Part shown: one piece after another, positions 35,855-45,447 of the stretch
Layout: each line of letters begins with the position of its first letter
Position numbering within the stretch: the stretch's first letter is position 1
NCBI GenBank assembly: GCA_021737785.1
Contig: JAIPDI010000025.1
Span: 20,385-84,384, forward strand
Length of the DNA stretch: 64,000 nt
Source: Deltaproteobacteria bacterium
GTDB lineage: Bacteria; Desulfobacterota; DSM-4660; Desulfatiglandales; Desulfatiglandaceae
Reading direction: 5' to 3'
The notes under the pieces: generated by a model
Seen by the model: the letters and a program-made list of their open reading frames with translations, nothing else
What the model was told of the DNA's origin: nothing
The model's database searches: none
Position numbers and translations under genes: made by a program

Positions 35855-37093
35855 TCAGCGGGAGGATGGTCGCCAAGGGGCGAACTTGAGGAGGAGGAGC
35901 ATGCCCGGGGCGGCGATGAGGGTGCAGGCGATGAAAAAGCCTTCCCAGCCAAAGTGTTTTGCCAGAAAGCCGGTGGGGGCCGAGGCTATCACCCTCGGAA
36001 CGCCCATAAGACTGCTCAGGAGGGCATACTGGGTGGCGGTGAAGCGTTTGTTGGTGATGCTGGCCATGAAGGCCACATAGGCCGCAGTCCCCATGCCGCC
36101 GCTCAGGTTCTCAAAGGCGATGACCCCGGAAAGGAGCGGGACGCTGTGCCCGACGCGGGCCAGGAGGGCAAACCCGGCCGTGGATACGGCCTGAAGCACG
36201 CCGAAGATCCAGAGGGACCGGTTGATCCCGAGCCTGAGCATGATCACCCCGCCGATCAGGCTCCCCACCACCGTGGCCCAGAAGCCGAAGAGCTTGACCA
36301 CGGCCCCGATCTCGGTCTTGGTGAATCCGATGTCGAGATAAAAGGGGGTGGTCATGGCGCTGGCCATGGTATCGCCGATCTTGTAGAGGAGGATGAAGGC
36401 CAGTATCCAGAGGGCCCCTTCCCTGCTGAAATACTCGGTCAGGGGATCGATGACCGCCTCCCGAAGACGCCTGGGGGCCCCGGGCGGGAGCGGGGGTTCC
36501 GGGGCCATGAGGGTGGTCAGGATCCCCGGCAGCATGCCGCCGGCCATGATGAGGTAGACCGAGGCAAAGGGGATGTGGTCCGCCAGGATGAGCCCGCCCC
36601 CGGACGCCAGGAGCATGCCCAGCCTATAGCCGTTCACGTAGAGGGACGAGCCCAGTCCCAGTTCCGCGTCCGAGAGGTCCTCCCGCCGGTAGGCGTCCAC
36701 CACGATATCCTGGGAGGCGCTGAAAAAGGTGACCAGAAATGCGGCCACGGCCACCATCCAGGGGTTGGCGCCCGGATTGGTCAGGGCCATCGCTGCGATG
36801 GCCAGGGCCAGGGCCACTTGGGCCGTGAGGAGCCACCCCCGCCTCCGGCCCAGGAAAGGGAGGGTATATCGGTCCAGAAAGGGGGCCCAGAGGAATTTGA
36901 CCGTATAGGGGAGGCCCACCAGGGCCATCAAGCCGATGACGGTCAGGTCCACCCCTTCCTCCTGCATCCAGGCCTGAAGGACGGTGATGGTCAACAGAAG
37001 GGGCATGCCGCAGGAAAAGCCCATGATGAGGGCCACGAACATGCGGTGGCTGAACACGGTTTTCAGCAGGGGTTTGCGATCGTCAGGGGACAT
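35855..37093 (-). CDS. ampG: AmpG-like MFS transporter
   Basis: 412 residues with 12 predicted helices. GLMALVGLPYTVKFLWAPFLDRYTLPFLGRRRGWLL is split here into parts that match AmpG: GLPYTVKFLWAPFLDRY and LGRRRGWLL; SASQDIVVDAYRRE is the second family hallmark. AmpG imports anhydro-muropeptides for peptidoglycan recycling, so that is the likely role. GC content is high and the antisense strand shows a long spurious frame. Confidence 0.88.
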   Translation of the reverse strand: MSPDDRKPLLKTVFSHRMFVALIMGFSCGMPLLLTITVLQAWMQEEGVDLTVIGLMALVGLPYTVKFLWAPFLDRYTLPFLGRRRGWLLTAQVALALAIAAMALTNPGANPWMVAVAAFLVTFFSASQDIVVDAYRREDLSDAELGLGSSLYVNGYRLGMLLASGGGLILADHIPFASVYLIMAGGMLPGILTTLMAPEPPLPPGAPRRLREAVIDPLTEYFSREGALWILAFILLYKIGDTMASAMTTPFYLDIGFTKTEIGAVVKLFGFWATVVGSLIGGVIMLRLGINRSLWIFGVLQAVSTAGFALLARVGHSVPLLSGVIAFENLSGGMGTAAYVAFMASITNKRFTATQYALLSSLMGVPRVIASAPTGFLAKHFGWEGFFIACTLIAAPGMLLLLKFAPWRPSSR

Positions 37094-37308
37094 GTATTGG
37101 ATTGATGATGGATGATTGCAGATTGTTGATTGAAAGGCAGCAGAGAAGCAAAAAATATGGGCTCGGTTTTCTTAATAACGTGTTCAATGAGTTGGGTCGT
37201 TGAGTTGACAGACTGACGCTCCTGTCGGGATTGAAGGTTTAGCCACAGGAGGCGCCGGGTTTGACGAGGTTTTCACTCAATCGTCAATCAACAATCATCA
37301 ATCGCCAA

Positions 37309-39735
37309 TCATTCCGTGAGTATCTGCACTGTTTCGGCGATCTCCTCAAGGGATACGGCGTCCCTCAATGACTCCATCCGTTTCATGACCTCGGCAAAGC
37401 GGATCCCCTCGGCCGCACTGATCCATTCCAGTTGGAGCCGTTCGGGCCGCATTCCCAGCTTTGCCATCTTTTTGTGTATTTTTGCGACCCGCTTTTCGGT
37501 CCAGTGATTGGCGTCGATATAATGGCAGTCGCCGATATGGCACCCGCTCACCAGGATCACGGGCGCCCCCATCTTAAAGCCCTCCCAGATGAACTTTTCA
37601 TCGACCCTTCCCGAGCACATGGTCCGGATGAGCCGCACGTTGGGAGGGTACTGGAGCCTGGACACCCCGGCAAAGTCGGCCCCGGCATAGGAGCACCAGT
37701 TGCAGGCAAAGGCCAGGACCTTTTCCTTGGGGTCCTCTTCCAGGAGGGCATGGACCTGATTAAGGATCTGGTCATCGGTGAAATGATTCATGACAATGGC
37801 GTCGAAGGGACACTCTGCCGCGCAGGTGCCGCATCCGGCGCAGGCGGCGGTATTGACCACAGCCGGGGTCTTCCGCTTGACATCCACGGTGATGGCGTTG
37901 TAAGGGCAGACCTCCGCGCACTTGCCGCACGACTTGCATGCCTCCGCCACCACCATGGAGGTGATCGGCTCGGTGGTGATCTCCCCCTTGTGCATGAGTC
38001 GGATGGCCCGTGCCGCGGCGGCCGAGGCCTGGGTCACGCTCTCCTTGATGTCCTTGGGGCTTTCCGCACATCCGGCGTAGAAGACGCCCCGGGTGGCAGC
38101 GTCTACCGGCTGGAGCTTGGGATGGGCCTCCAAGAAGAACCCGTCCGGGGTAAGCTGGAGTCCCAGCATCTCCTGAAGCCGCTGGGTGCTGGAGGCCGGT
38201 TTGATCCCCAGGGCCAGGACCAGCATATCTAGAGAATGGGTTTCGAGTTTGCCGGTGGCCGTGTTTTCCACCGATACCTTCAGGCTCTTGTCCGGTCCTT
38301 CTTCCACGGTTCCCGGAAGCCCCCTGAGATAATGCACCCCCAAGCGCCGGCTTCGCGTGTAGAGGTCTTCAAAGCCCTTTCCAAAGGCCCGTATGTCGAT
38401 GTAAAAGACCTTGAGGTCCATGTCGGGATAGTGCTCTTTGAGCATGAGGGTGCTCTTCACCGTGTTCATGCAGCAGATATTGGAGCAGTAGCTTCCTCCC
38501 TTTTTGGCGGAACGGGACCCCACGCACTGCACAAACCCGATGGACCGGGGCGGTTTTCGGTCTGTGGGCCGAAGGACCTCTCCTCCGGTCGGTCCACCGG
38601 CATTGATGAGCCGTTCCAATTCAAGGCTGGTGACCACGTTCGGAAACCGGGCATAGGCGTATTCATCCATCTCAGTAGGGTCGTAGACCTCCAGGCCGGT
38701 GGCCACCACTATGGAGCCTACGGTCTCGACGATCTCTTCGTCGGACATGTGAAAATCGATGCACCCCTTGTCGCAGGCGTCCACGCACTTGGCGCAGACC
38801 ACGGGATTGTGACCGAGGCACTCGGCGATGTTGATGACATAGGCCGAAGGAACGGCCTGGGGAAATGGGGAGAAAATGGCCCGCCGGGAGGAGAGGCCCA
38901 GGTTGAACTCATCCGGACGCACCACCGGGCAGACCTTGGCGCATTCCCCGCATGCCGTGCATTCCTTTTCATTCACGTAGCGGGCCTTTTTCAGTATCCT
39001 GACATCAAAATTGCCGACATAGCCCTTGACATCGACCACGTCGCTGAGGGTGTAGAGGGTGATCCGGGGATGTCGACCGACATCCGTCATCTTGGGCCCC
39101 AGTATTCAGATGGAACAGTCCATGGTGGGAAAGGTTTTGTCCAGCTGGGCCATGACCCCGCCGATGCTGGGCAGTTTTTCCACTAGGACCACGTCGTAGC
39201 CGTTGTCTGCAAGGTCGAGGGCCGCCTGGATCCCGGCCACGCCGGCTCCGATCACCAGGGTCCTCTTGGTCAGGGGAAGGGTGTCCTCATGGAGCGCCTC
39301 AAGGAGCCGTATCCGCGATACGGCCATCTTGACCAGGTCCCGGGCCTTTTGTGTGGCCCCCTCGGGATCCTTCATGTGGACCCAGCTGCACTGCTCCCGT
39401 AGATTGGCCATCTCCAGGAGATAGGGATTGAGTCCGGCCGACTGGAGCATCTGTCTGAAGGTGGGTTCGTGCAGCCGCGGGGAACAGGATGCCACCACCA
39501 CCCGGTCCAGTTCATACTCCTTAATATCATCCTTCATCTGTTGCTGTCCGGGCTCTGAACAGGCGTAGCCGATATCTTTGGAGACGATCACATCGCTCAG
39601 AAGTGCGGCCGATTCGGCCACCTTCCGGCAGTCCACCGTCTGGGCGATATTGAGTCCGCAGTGACAGACATAGACCCCGATGCGGGGGCTTTCAGCCGAA
39701 GGTTGCGTCTCATTGTCAAGCACACTTGCTTCCAT
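37309..39735 (-). CDS. hdrA: HdrA-MvhD fusion, probable selenoprotein (UGA = Sec210)
   Basis: One 808-residue protein if the TGA at 39106-39108 is read as selenocysteine. The N-terminal part has the FAD fold (VIGAGVAGIQAALDLA) and ends KTFPTMDCSI; after the UGA it continues ILGPKMTDVGRHP without shift. The UGA falls exactly where HdrA has its invariant Cys (Sec in methanococcal HdrA). The second part carries ferredoxin motifs (CTACGECAKVCP, CKSCGKCAEVCP, CAGCGTCAAECP) and the C-terminus is MvhD (CNWCSYAGAD). A hairpin with GGTC loop follows the UGA. Such HdrA units bifurcate or confurcate electrons between ferredoxin and other carriers. The start at 39735 has AGAGGA upstream; last gene of the kor-hdr operon. 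Confidence 0.92.
39068..39085 (-). promoter_or_regulatory. bacterial SECIS hairpin candidate in hdrA
   Basis: On the minus strand GGATGTC-GGTC-GACATCC, a perfect 7-bp stem with a GGUC loop, the same loop as in E. coli fdhF. The loop begins 27 bases after the UGA, inside the range known for bacterial SECIS elements. Confidence 0.8.
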
Positions 39736-39761
39736 TGTTTCCTCTTTCTCCCGAAATCCCT

Positions 39762-41345
39762 TTACTCCCATTCGATGGTCTGGGCCAGGACGCTGGTGAC
39801 GTCCATCATTTCCATCTGAAGCGCCTCGCCCAAAAACGGGTCCTCCATGGCGCAGCGGAGATGGATCTGACACTTGGGACAGGCCGTGACCAACAGATCG
39901 CTTCCTGTTTCATGGGCCTGCCGGATGCGTTTGACCTGAAGGGCCTTGCTGAATGCATCGCACCCGATCCAGGCGCTGTTTCCGCAGCAGATGGCGCTGG
40001 CGCCATGATCCGCCATCTCGTCGAACGATACAGGATTCAGCCGCCGGATCAGTTTCCTCGGGAGATCCGACCGATTTTCAAGGCGGCTCAGTCGACAGGG
40101 ATCCTGAAAGGTCAGTTTCCTGTCCAGTTCCTTGAAACTCACGGCCCCCTTGTCGATCTCTTTTTCGATCAGATCAAAGATGTGGGTGACCTTGAACCCC
40201 GGATCCACGCCCTGCCGAGGATAGTCCCTGGCAAGGGTGTGATAACACTCGGGGCAGGCCGTGATGACCTCTTCAACCCCCATGTCCTGAAGGGCGCGCA
40301 CATTCAACTGCGCCAGCTTCAAAAAGTTCTCCTGATCGCCGGACCAGAGGAGGTCGTGACCGCAGCAGCGCTCATCCTGGAGAAGGGCCGGATGGATGTC
40401 GAAGAAATTGAGAAGCCGCAGGCTGTCCACCAGTGTGTTGCGGGTTTTGACCCCCAGATGGGTCCTGAAAAAGATATCAAAATAAGGGGCGCATCCTCCG
40501 AAAAAAAGGACCTTGCTGTCCGGATCCGTCCGAATGTCTTTGGGGAGCCAGTCCCAGTGTCTGATCGGGAGTTCTTCCGATGTCATGGTCCGCATCAGGG
40601 ATTGAAAAAATCCCCCGTGGGCCGCGTAGCTGTTTGAGCCTCTCGTTGCCAGGTAATGGCGAAGATCGCGGATGAACTCGGCAAAATTGACTGCCGACGG
40701 GCACCGGTCATAACAGAGCCCGCAAGTGAGACATGACCAGATGTCCTTCTGGACCGCGGGGTCGTCGATATGCCCGGCAATCACCTCGCCGACGATCCCC
40801 CTCGGAGAAAAGGGCTTCCCTGCGAGGGTCAGGGGGCAGGCGGAGGAGCACTTCCCGCAGTCCTGACAGGCATAGACATCGTGGGCGGATACGATGTCCT
40901 TAACCCTGTCTTCACCTTCAGTTTCCAGGATGCTTTCTTCTGAAGGGACCACTAAACTGGGACCCATTTCCCGTATTTCCGCTGAGAAGTCCTGGAGAAA
41001 CGACAGGAGCCGTTCCGGTTCATCGGGGAGAAAGGTGGCCAGACGAAGGCGATCCTTTCCAAGGCCCAGCAGCTCCAGGATTCCCCGGGTATCTTCCACA
41101 TGACCCTGCGCATTGGACGATCCTGTTCCATACCGGCATGAACCGGGCCGACACCCCACCAGGGCCACGCCGTGGGTCCCCATTTCAAAACACCTGAGCA
41201 GGAGGGCCTTACTGATCCTTCCCACGCACGGAATCCGGACCATCTTGATCTCGTCCGGAATTAGGGCGGCCGTATCCTGAAGCGTCTGAAATGCCGCATG
41301 GGGGCCCCAGTTGCACATAAAGAGGATGATATTAAATTCTTTCAT
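39762..41345 (-). CDS. MvhD-HdrC-HdrB fusion protein
   Basis: 527 residues joining three parts. Residues 1-130 are MvhD-like (IILFMCNWGPHAAFQTL, IPCVGRISKALLL, GCRPGSCRYGTGSSNAQ). The HdrC-like part has two 4Fe-4S motifs, CQDCGKCSSACP and CLTCGLCYDRCP. The HdrB-like part has two complete CCG domains (DERCCGHD ... CPECYH and SAICCGNSAW ... CPKCQIH), which in HdrB bind the noncubane clusters that reduce a disulfide. No membrane segment. It probably receives electrons from the HdrA-type subunits encoded on both sides of it. Confidence 0.9.
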   Translation of the reverse strand: MKEFNIILFMCNWGPHAAFQTLQDTAALIPDEIKMVRIPCVGRISKALLLRCFEMGTHGVALVGCRPGSCRYGTGSSNAQGHVEDTRGILELLGLGKDRLRLATFLPDEPERLLSFLQDFSAEIREMGPSLVVPSEESILETEGEDRVKDIVSAHDVYACQDCGKCSSACPLTLAGKPFSPRGIVGEVIAGHIDDPAVQKDIWSCLTCGLCYDRCPSAVNFAEFIRDLRHYLATRGSNSYAAHGGFFQSLMRTMTSEELPIRHWDWLPKDIRTDPDSKVLFFGGCAPYFDIFFRTHLGVKTRNTLVDSLRLLNFFDIHPALLQDERCCGHDLLWSGDQENFLKLAQLNVRALQDMGVEEVITACPECYHTLARDYPRQGVDPGFKVTHIFDLIEKEIDKGAVSFKELDRKLTFQDPCRLSRLENRSDLPRKLIRRLNPVSFDEMADHGASAICCGNSAWIGCDAFSKALQVKRIRQAHETGSDLLVTACPKCQIHLRCAMEDPFLGEALQMEMMDVTSVLAQTIEWE

Positions 41346-41386
41346 GGATGTGTTTCATTTCCCCATTTTCGTTCATTGACAGACGT

Positions 41387-44300
41387 TCACGGGCTCAGGG
41401 TTTCGTGCAGGTCCTGATCCGTTGATCCGGTCCCCAGCGAGGGCCGGAAAAGTACCGCACTCAGCAGTTCTTCCAGATACCCCTGATTTCTGTATGGGCT
41501 GTCAGCGGCATTCGACGGGCATACCGAGATGCAGTTGCCGCACCCCTTACAGAGGGCCTCGTCCACCTTTGCCACCCACCCGCCCACGGTGTTCTCGTGG
41601 AGGGTCACGGCCTGGTAGGGGCAGATACGAGTGCAGCGGCCGCAGCCCCGGCAACGATCTTCGTCCACCACCACAGTGAATCCCTTGCTCTGTCTCGGCC
41701 CCCGGGGCATGATGGCGGCGGCAAGGGCGGCGGCCGCAGCGCCGGCCCTTCGTTGAGACACGGGAATCCCCGAGGGATAGGCCTTGAACAGTCCCGCGAT
41801 GGGGGTGGCACCGGGATAGGCAAAGGGAATTCCCGAGAGGTCGCTCTTTTGCATGGACGGCGACAGCATGATGCTCGGGAGACCCTCCTGGGGAATGTAG
41901 GGGATCAGCGCTCTCGCCTTGTTTCCTAAGATGATGGCCCCCACCTGCATCACCTGAGAAAACCCGTCGGTCTCGACAAATATCTGAAAATTGCCCAGGT
42001 TGCCGCTCATGCCGTTGACCCTGGACCCCTCGAAACAGTGGATGTTCGGATGGGCCAGTTCCGTTGACAGCGGTTTTTCACGGGTCCCGAACAAAAACAC
42101 CTCAAGCCCGGCAGAGGCCAATGTCTGGGCACTGCTGACAGCGGCTTCAGACTCGCCGATGACTGCGGTGGCAAAATTGTATATTCTTACCGGGGCCGGC
42201 AGGGGCCGCAGGGTCCTGGCCCTGCTGATGGATCGGTCGATCAGTCCGGAAAACCGTTCCATGGCCGCATCCCGGTCATGTGCCAGATACCGGAGGGCCT
42301 CGCCCCTCAGATTGCAGGTCTCCACCATGGCGCGGCTGACGCCTGTCCCATGGAAGAGGGCGTCCTTCAATCGACTGCGTTGATCTGTGCAGGCACTGCA
42401 TACGAAGTCGAGGGGGCAGCACACACACGACGCAAGGACCACCCGGGTCAACCCCTTTTCACGGATCGCCCGCAGAATGCCGGACGTCCCTTCCACGACG
42501 CATGCAGCGGGCATGACCTCGGCGTGGACGATTTCCTCTCTTTGCGTCAGGGCCTCGACATATGGATTCATCTCGTCTATCCAGCCGAAGGCATCATTGC
42601 ACCGGCATACGAAGACGCCCATGCGGATCTCAGGGGACAGGTCCGGGTCCGGGGGGAGGAATGAGACGCCGCGGCCTCTCGGTCGCTGGGAGGTCCCGCC
42701 CAACAATACCATGGCCTGGGCCGCAGCGGCAAAGCCACGGACAATCATGGCATTTACATCCGATTTGGCGGCCTTGGGACCATAGGCCCTGAGTACATCT
42801 TCTCCTTTGACCGCGGGCGCTGCTTCCGGGTCGGCGATAATCACCACCCCTGCATGCTCCACCCCCTCTTCCGCCTGTTGCTGGTGCTGAATGGCACTCA
42901 AAGAGCCGCAGGCCTCGGTGCAGAGGAGGCATTCGGAACAGATCCCGCACTGGAGGCACCGTTCGGCCTCCGATATGACCTGGGATTCGCTCAGACCCAG
43001 GGCCACCTCCAAGAAGTTATCTTTTCTGATGGCCGGTTGTCTCTCAGCCATGGTGGGCCGGGCAAGAGAGGGGATGTCTTCGGGGATCTGAAGATACTCC
43101 CGGGCTTCGGGTCTCGATGAGCCATTCAGCGGGATCTCTTCTTTGCTGAGGGCCGTATGCACCGAACGGGCGACCGCCCTGCCCGAGGCCATGGACTGGA
43201 CCACACTGGAGGGACCTGTCACTGCATCGCCTGCCGCATAGACGCCGTCCATATTCGTGCGTCCGGCTTCATCAGCCTCCAGGAAGCCGTAAGGTGTGGT
43301 CCGAAGCCCGGCAGGGTCTCCCTTTCCACTGGATTCGGTCGGGGCGGGAAAGGCGCCTGCCTGGCCGATGGCCACAATGACCCTGGAGAAATTGAGCTCA
43401 AAAGGCTCTGACGCGGGAACCATGACCGGCCATGCAATGCCGTTGGCATCAGGGGGGCCCGGTTGTGTGGACCGGCAGGTTAGATGGGTCAGCCTTCCGT
43501 TGCGGCCGGAAAAGGCCGTCACCTGGGTCTGATCCACGATGGCGATGCCCTCTTCCTTGGCCTGCTTGACCTCTTCTCTGTCTGCCGGTATCTGGTCTTG
43601 GGAAAACCACGAAATAATGGTGACATCGGCGCCCAGACGCTTCATGGTCCGGGCGGTATCAAAGGCGGCATTCCCGTCGCCGATGACGGCCAACGCCTCT
43701 CCCTGCAGCGCTTCCTGCTGTCTTGCCTCACCCCGGGTGTCAAGCCCTTCACGGTAGAGCCGGTTCAGGGCAGCGAGGCATCCTTCGACCCCTTCAAGGT
43801 CCTCTCCCGGCACCCCCAGTTTCCTGTCTGTCCAGGATCCTACGGTCAGTATCACGGCCTCGAAATCTTCCCTCAATCGGTCCAGGGACTGGAAGACATT
43901 CACCTCATGGGAGGTAACCATTTCAACCCCTGACCTTCTGACGTATTCGAGGTCGTAATCCAGGATATCTCTCGGAAGACGGTGCGGGCCGATCCCGTAC
44001 CGGAGCAGGCCGCCTGCTTCGGTTTCCTTTTCAAAAACAGTCACCGGGTATCCCATCCGGGCCAGATCAGCGGCAGCGGCCAGTCCGGCCGGCCCTGAAC
44101 CGACCACGGCGATCTTTTCTTCTCTCGCAGGGGTGGTCTTGATCGACGGGGCGCTGGCGTGGCTTTTCTCGTAATCCGCTACAAACCGTTTGATATCTCT
44201 GATGGCAAGGGGTTCATCCAGTTCTCCCCGTCGGCAGGCCGCTTCGCAGGGATGGGTGCACACCCTTCCACAGATTCCGGGGAGGACATTGTCTCTTCTG

Positions 44301-44848
44301 ACCACATCGAGGGCCTCCTGGTACCGGCCGACGCGTGTGAGGGCGATGTAGGCCTGGGCATTGACCCCCAGGGGGCATTCAGTCTGGCACTGCGGCTGAC
44401 GGCTCTTTTCAATGACCGGTCTCCCCGGAAGGGACTGCCTGCCGGCAAATCGTAACGGCTTCCCCCCGTCCGGGAGGGATACCGGACAGACCGCCGCACA
44501 CCGGCCGCACAAGACGCATTGGTTAGGGTCGATATACGTCTGGGAGGTTTTGATTCTGGCGCGGAACCCCTGGGGGGTGTGCTTGAGAGAGAGAACCTTG
44601 GCCGGCAGGACGCAGCGAATGCGGGGATTGCGCAGGATCCGGATGAGTCCGGACCGGTATGCGAAATTGAGCGGTACGCCGGAGGCCAATCGCCATTCTT
44701 CATGGGCCAGTTTTTGGTCCAGATCGGGATCCGTGTCCACCAGGATGACGGGAATTCCCAGCTCGCCCAATTTGCTGGTGGCAGCGATCCCTGCGGGCGT
44801 GGCACCGATGACAATAACCCTGTGCAGACGGTCTTTCGGGCGCGTCAT
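41387..44848 (-). CDS. GltD/NfnB-HdrA-like iron-sulfur flavoprotein fusion
   Basis: A 1153-residue protein with several flavin and Fe-S units in series. It opens with an FAD/NAD Rossmann motif (VIVIGATPAGIAATS) and CVLCGRCAAVCP. A GltD/NfnB-like unit (CQTECPLGVNAQAYIAL, GICGRVCTHPCEAACRRG, VVGSGPAGLAAAADLARMG, GDGNAAFDTARTMKRLG, YAAGDAVTGPS) follows. A cysteine-rich linker CLQCGICSECLLCTEAC leads to an HdrA-like part (VFVCRCNDAFGW, ASCVCCPLDFVCSAC), and it ends with a 2[4Fe-4S] ferredoxin (CRGCGRCTRICP, CKGCGNCISVCP). The NfnB-like part suggests NAD(P)H use. It lies 2 bases after korC. Confidence 0.88.
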   Translation of the reverse strand: MTRPKDRLHRVIVIGATPAGIAATSKLGELGIPVILVDTDPDLDQKLAHEEWRLASGVPLNFAYRSGLIRILRNPRIRCVLPAKVLSLKHTPQGFRARIKTSQTYIDPNQCVLCGRCAAVCPVSLPDGGKPLRFAGRQSLPGRPVIEKSRQPQCQTECPLGVNAQAYIALTRVGRYQEALDVVRRDNVLPGICGRVCTHPCEAACRRGELDEPLAIRDIKRFVADYEKSHASAPSIKTTPAREEKIAVVGSGPAGLAAAADLARMGYPVTVFEKETEAGGLLRYGIGPHRLPRDILDYDLEYVRRSGVEMVTSHEVNVFQSLDRLREDFEAVILTVGSWTDRKLGVPGEDLEGVEGCLAALNRLYREGLDTRGEARQQEALQGEALAVIGDGNAAFDTARTMKRLGADVTIISWFSQDQIPADREEVKQAKEEGIAIVDQTQVTAFSGRNGRLTHLTCRSTQPGPPDANGIAWPVMVPASEPFELNFSRVIVAIGQAGAFPAPTESSGKGDPAGLRTTPYGFLEADEAGRTNMDGVYAAGDAVTGPSSVVQSMASGRAVARSVHTALSKEEIPLNGSSRPEAREYLQIPEDIPSLARPTMAERQPAIRKDNFLEVALGLSESQVISEAERCLQCGICSECLLCTEACGSLSAIQHQQQAEEGVEHAGVVIIADPEAAPAVKGEDVLRAYGPKAAKSDVNAMIVRGFAAAAQAMVLLGGTSQRPRGRGVSFLPPDPDLSPEIRMGVFVCRCNDAFGWIDEMNPYVEALTQREEIVHAEVMPAACVVEGTSGILRAIREKGLTRVVLASCVCCPLDFVCSACTDQRSRLKDALFHGTGVSRAMVETCNLRGEALRYLAHDRDAAMERFSGLIDRSISRARTLRPLPAPVRIYNFATAVIGESEAAVSSAQTLASAGLEVFLFGTREKPLSTELAHPNIHCFEGSRVNGMSGNLGNFQIFVETDGFSQVMQVGAIILGNKARALIPYIPQEGLPSIMLSPSMQKSDLSGIPFAYPGATPIAGLFKAYPSGIPVSQRRAGAAAAALAAAIMPRGPRQSKGFTVVVDEDRCRGCGRCTRICPYQAVTLHENTVGGWVAKVDEALCKGCGNCISVCPSNAADSPYRNQGYLEELLSAVLFRPSLGTGSTDQDLHETLSP

Positions 44849-44850
44849 GA

Positions 44851-45447
44851 TCAGGCTCCTGCCTTCCCTCTGGCCTTCTTCTCCCGTCCCTTGAGCACGG
44901 CCAGTCCGTAATCACAGCCTTTGTTGAAGGCAGTTGCGTTCATTTCCCCGGTTCCTTTGGGCACAGATTTCGTCACCGCATCGCGGGCCGCTTCCACAGA
45001 GACGGCCCCCGTGACAGCGGTAAAAAACCCCAGCATGATGATGTTGGCCATCATGATCCTTCCCAGCTCTTCGGCCATGCGTGAGGAGGGGATCGAGAAA
45101 AAATCTCCTGAAACCCCCTTGGGCTGAACCAGATCCTTGTCTATCAGCAGGGTCCCCCCCTCTTTCATCTGATCTATAAACTTGTCAAATCCGGCCTGGG
45201 ACATGCATACCAGGACATCCGGCCTCCTCACATAGGGGTAATGGATGGCCTGATCGGCGATGATTACCTGGGCGCTGCACGCTCCGCCCCGGGCCTCGGG
45301 CCCGTAGGCCTGGACCAGGGTGCTCTGTCGGTGGTCTCCGATGACCGCGGCCTTGCCGAGGATACGGCCTGCCAGTACAATTCCCTGGCCGCCGAACCCG
45401 GTAAACACAATCTCCTGCCTTCGGGCATCCGTCTTCTGTTGAGTCAT
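44851..45447 (-). CDS. korC: 2-oxoacid:ferredoxin oxidoreductase gamma subunit
   Basis: About 198 residues of the POR gamma domain: IVFTGFGGQGIVLAGRILG at the start, VQAYGPEARGGACSAQVII, and PDVLVCMSQAGFDKF. The ATG at 45447 overlaps the korB stop as ATGA, so the two are translationally coupled; longer readings lack support. Works with KorA, KorB and the ferredoxin subunit to oxidise a 2-oxoacid, most probably 2-oxoglutarate, to the acyl-CoA with ferredoxin reduction. Confidence 0.9.
   Translation of the reverse strand: MTQQKTDARRQEIVFTGFGGQGIVLAGRILGKAAVIGDHRQSTLVQAYGPEARGGACSAQVIIADQAIHYPYVRRPDVLVCMSQAGFDKFIDQMKEGGTLLIDKDLVQPKGVSGDFFSIPSSRMAEELGRIMMANIIMLGFFTAVTGAVSVEAARDAVTKSVPKGTGEMNATAFNKGCDYGLAVLKGREKKARGKAGA

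Noticed and set aside
35798..37105. 435-codon frame on the plus strand
   Set aside because: It is antisense to the AmpG-like gene, extremely rich in Gly, His, Glu and Asp, with no domain; a by-product of high GC.
37094..37308. ATTGATTGTTGATTG-like text facing both ways
   Set aside because: Short, imperfect and low in complexity; no sign of a mobile element or attachment site.
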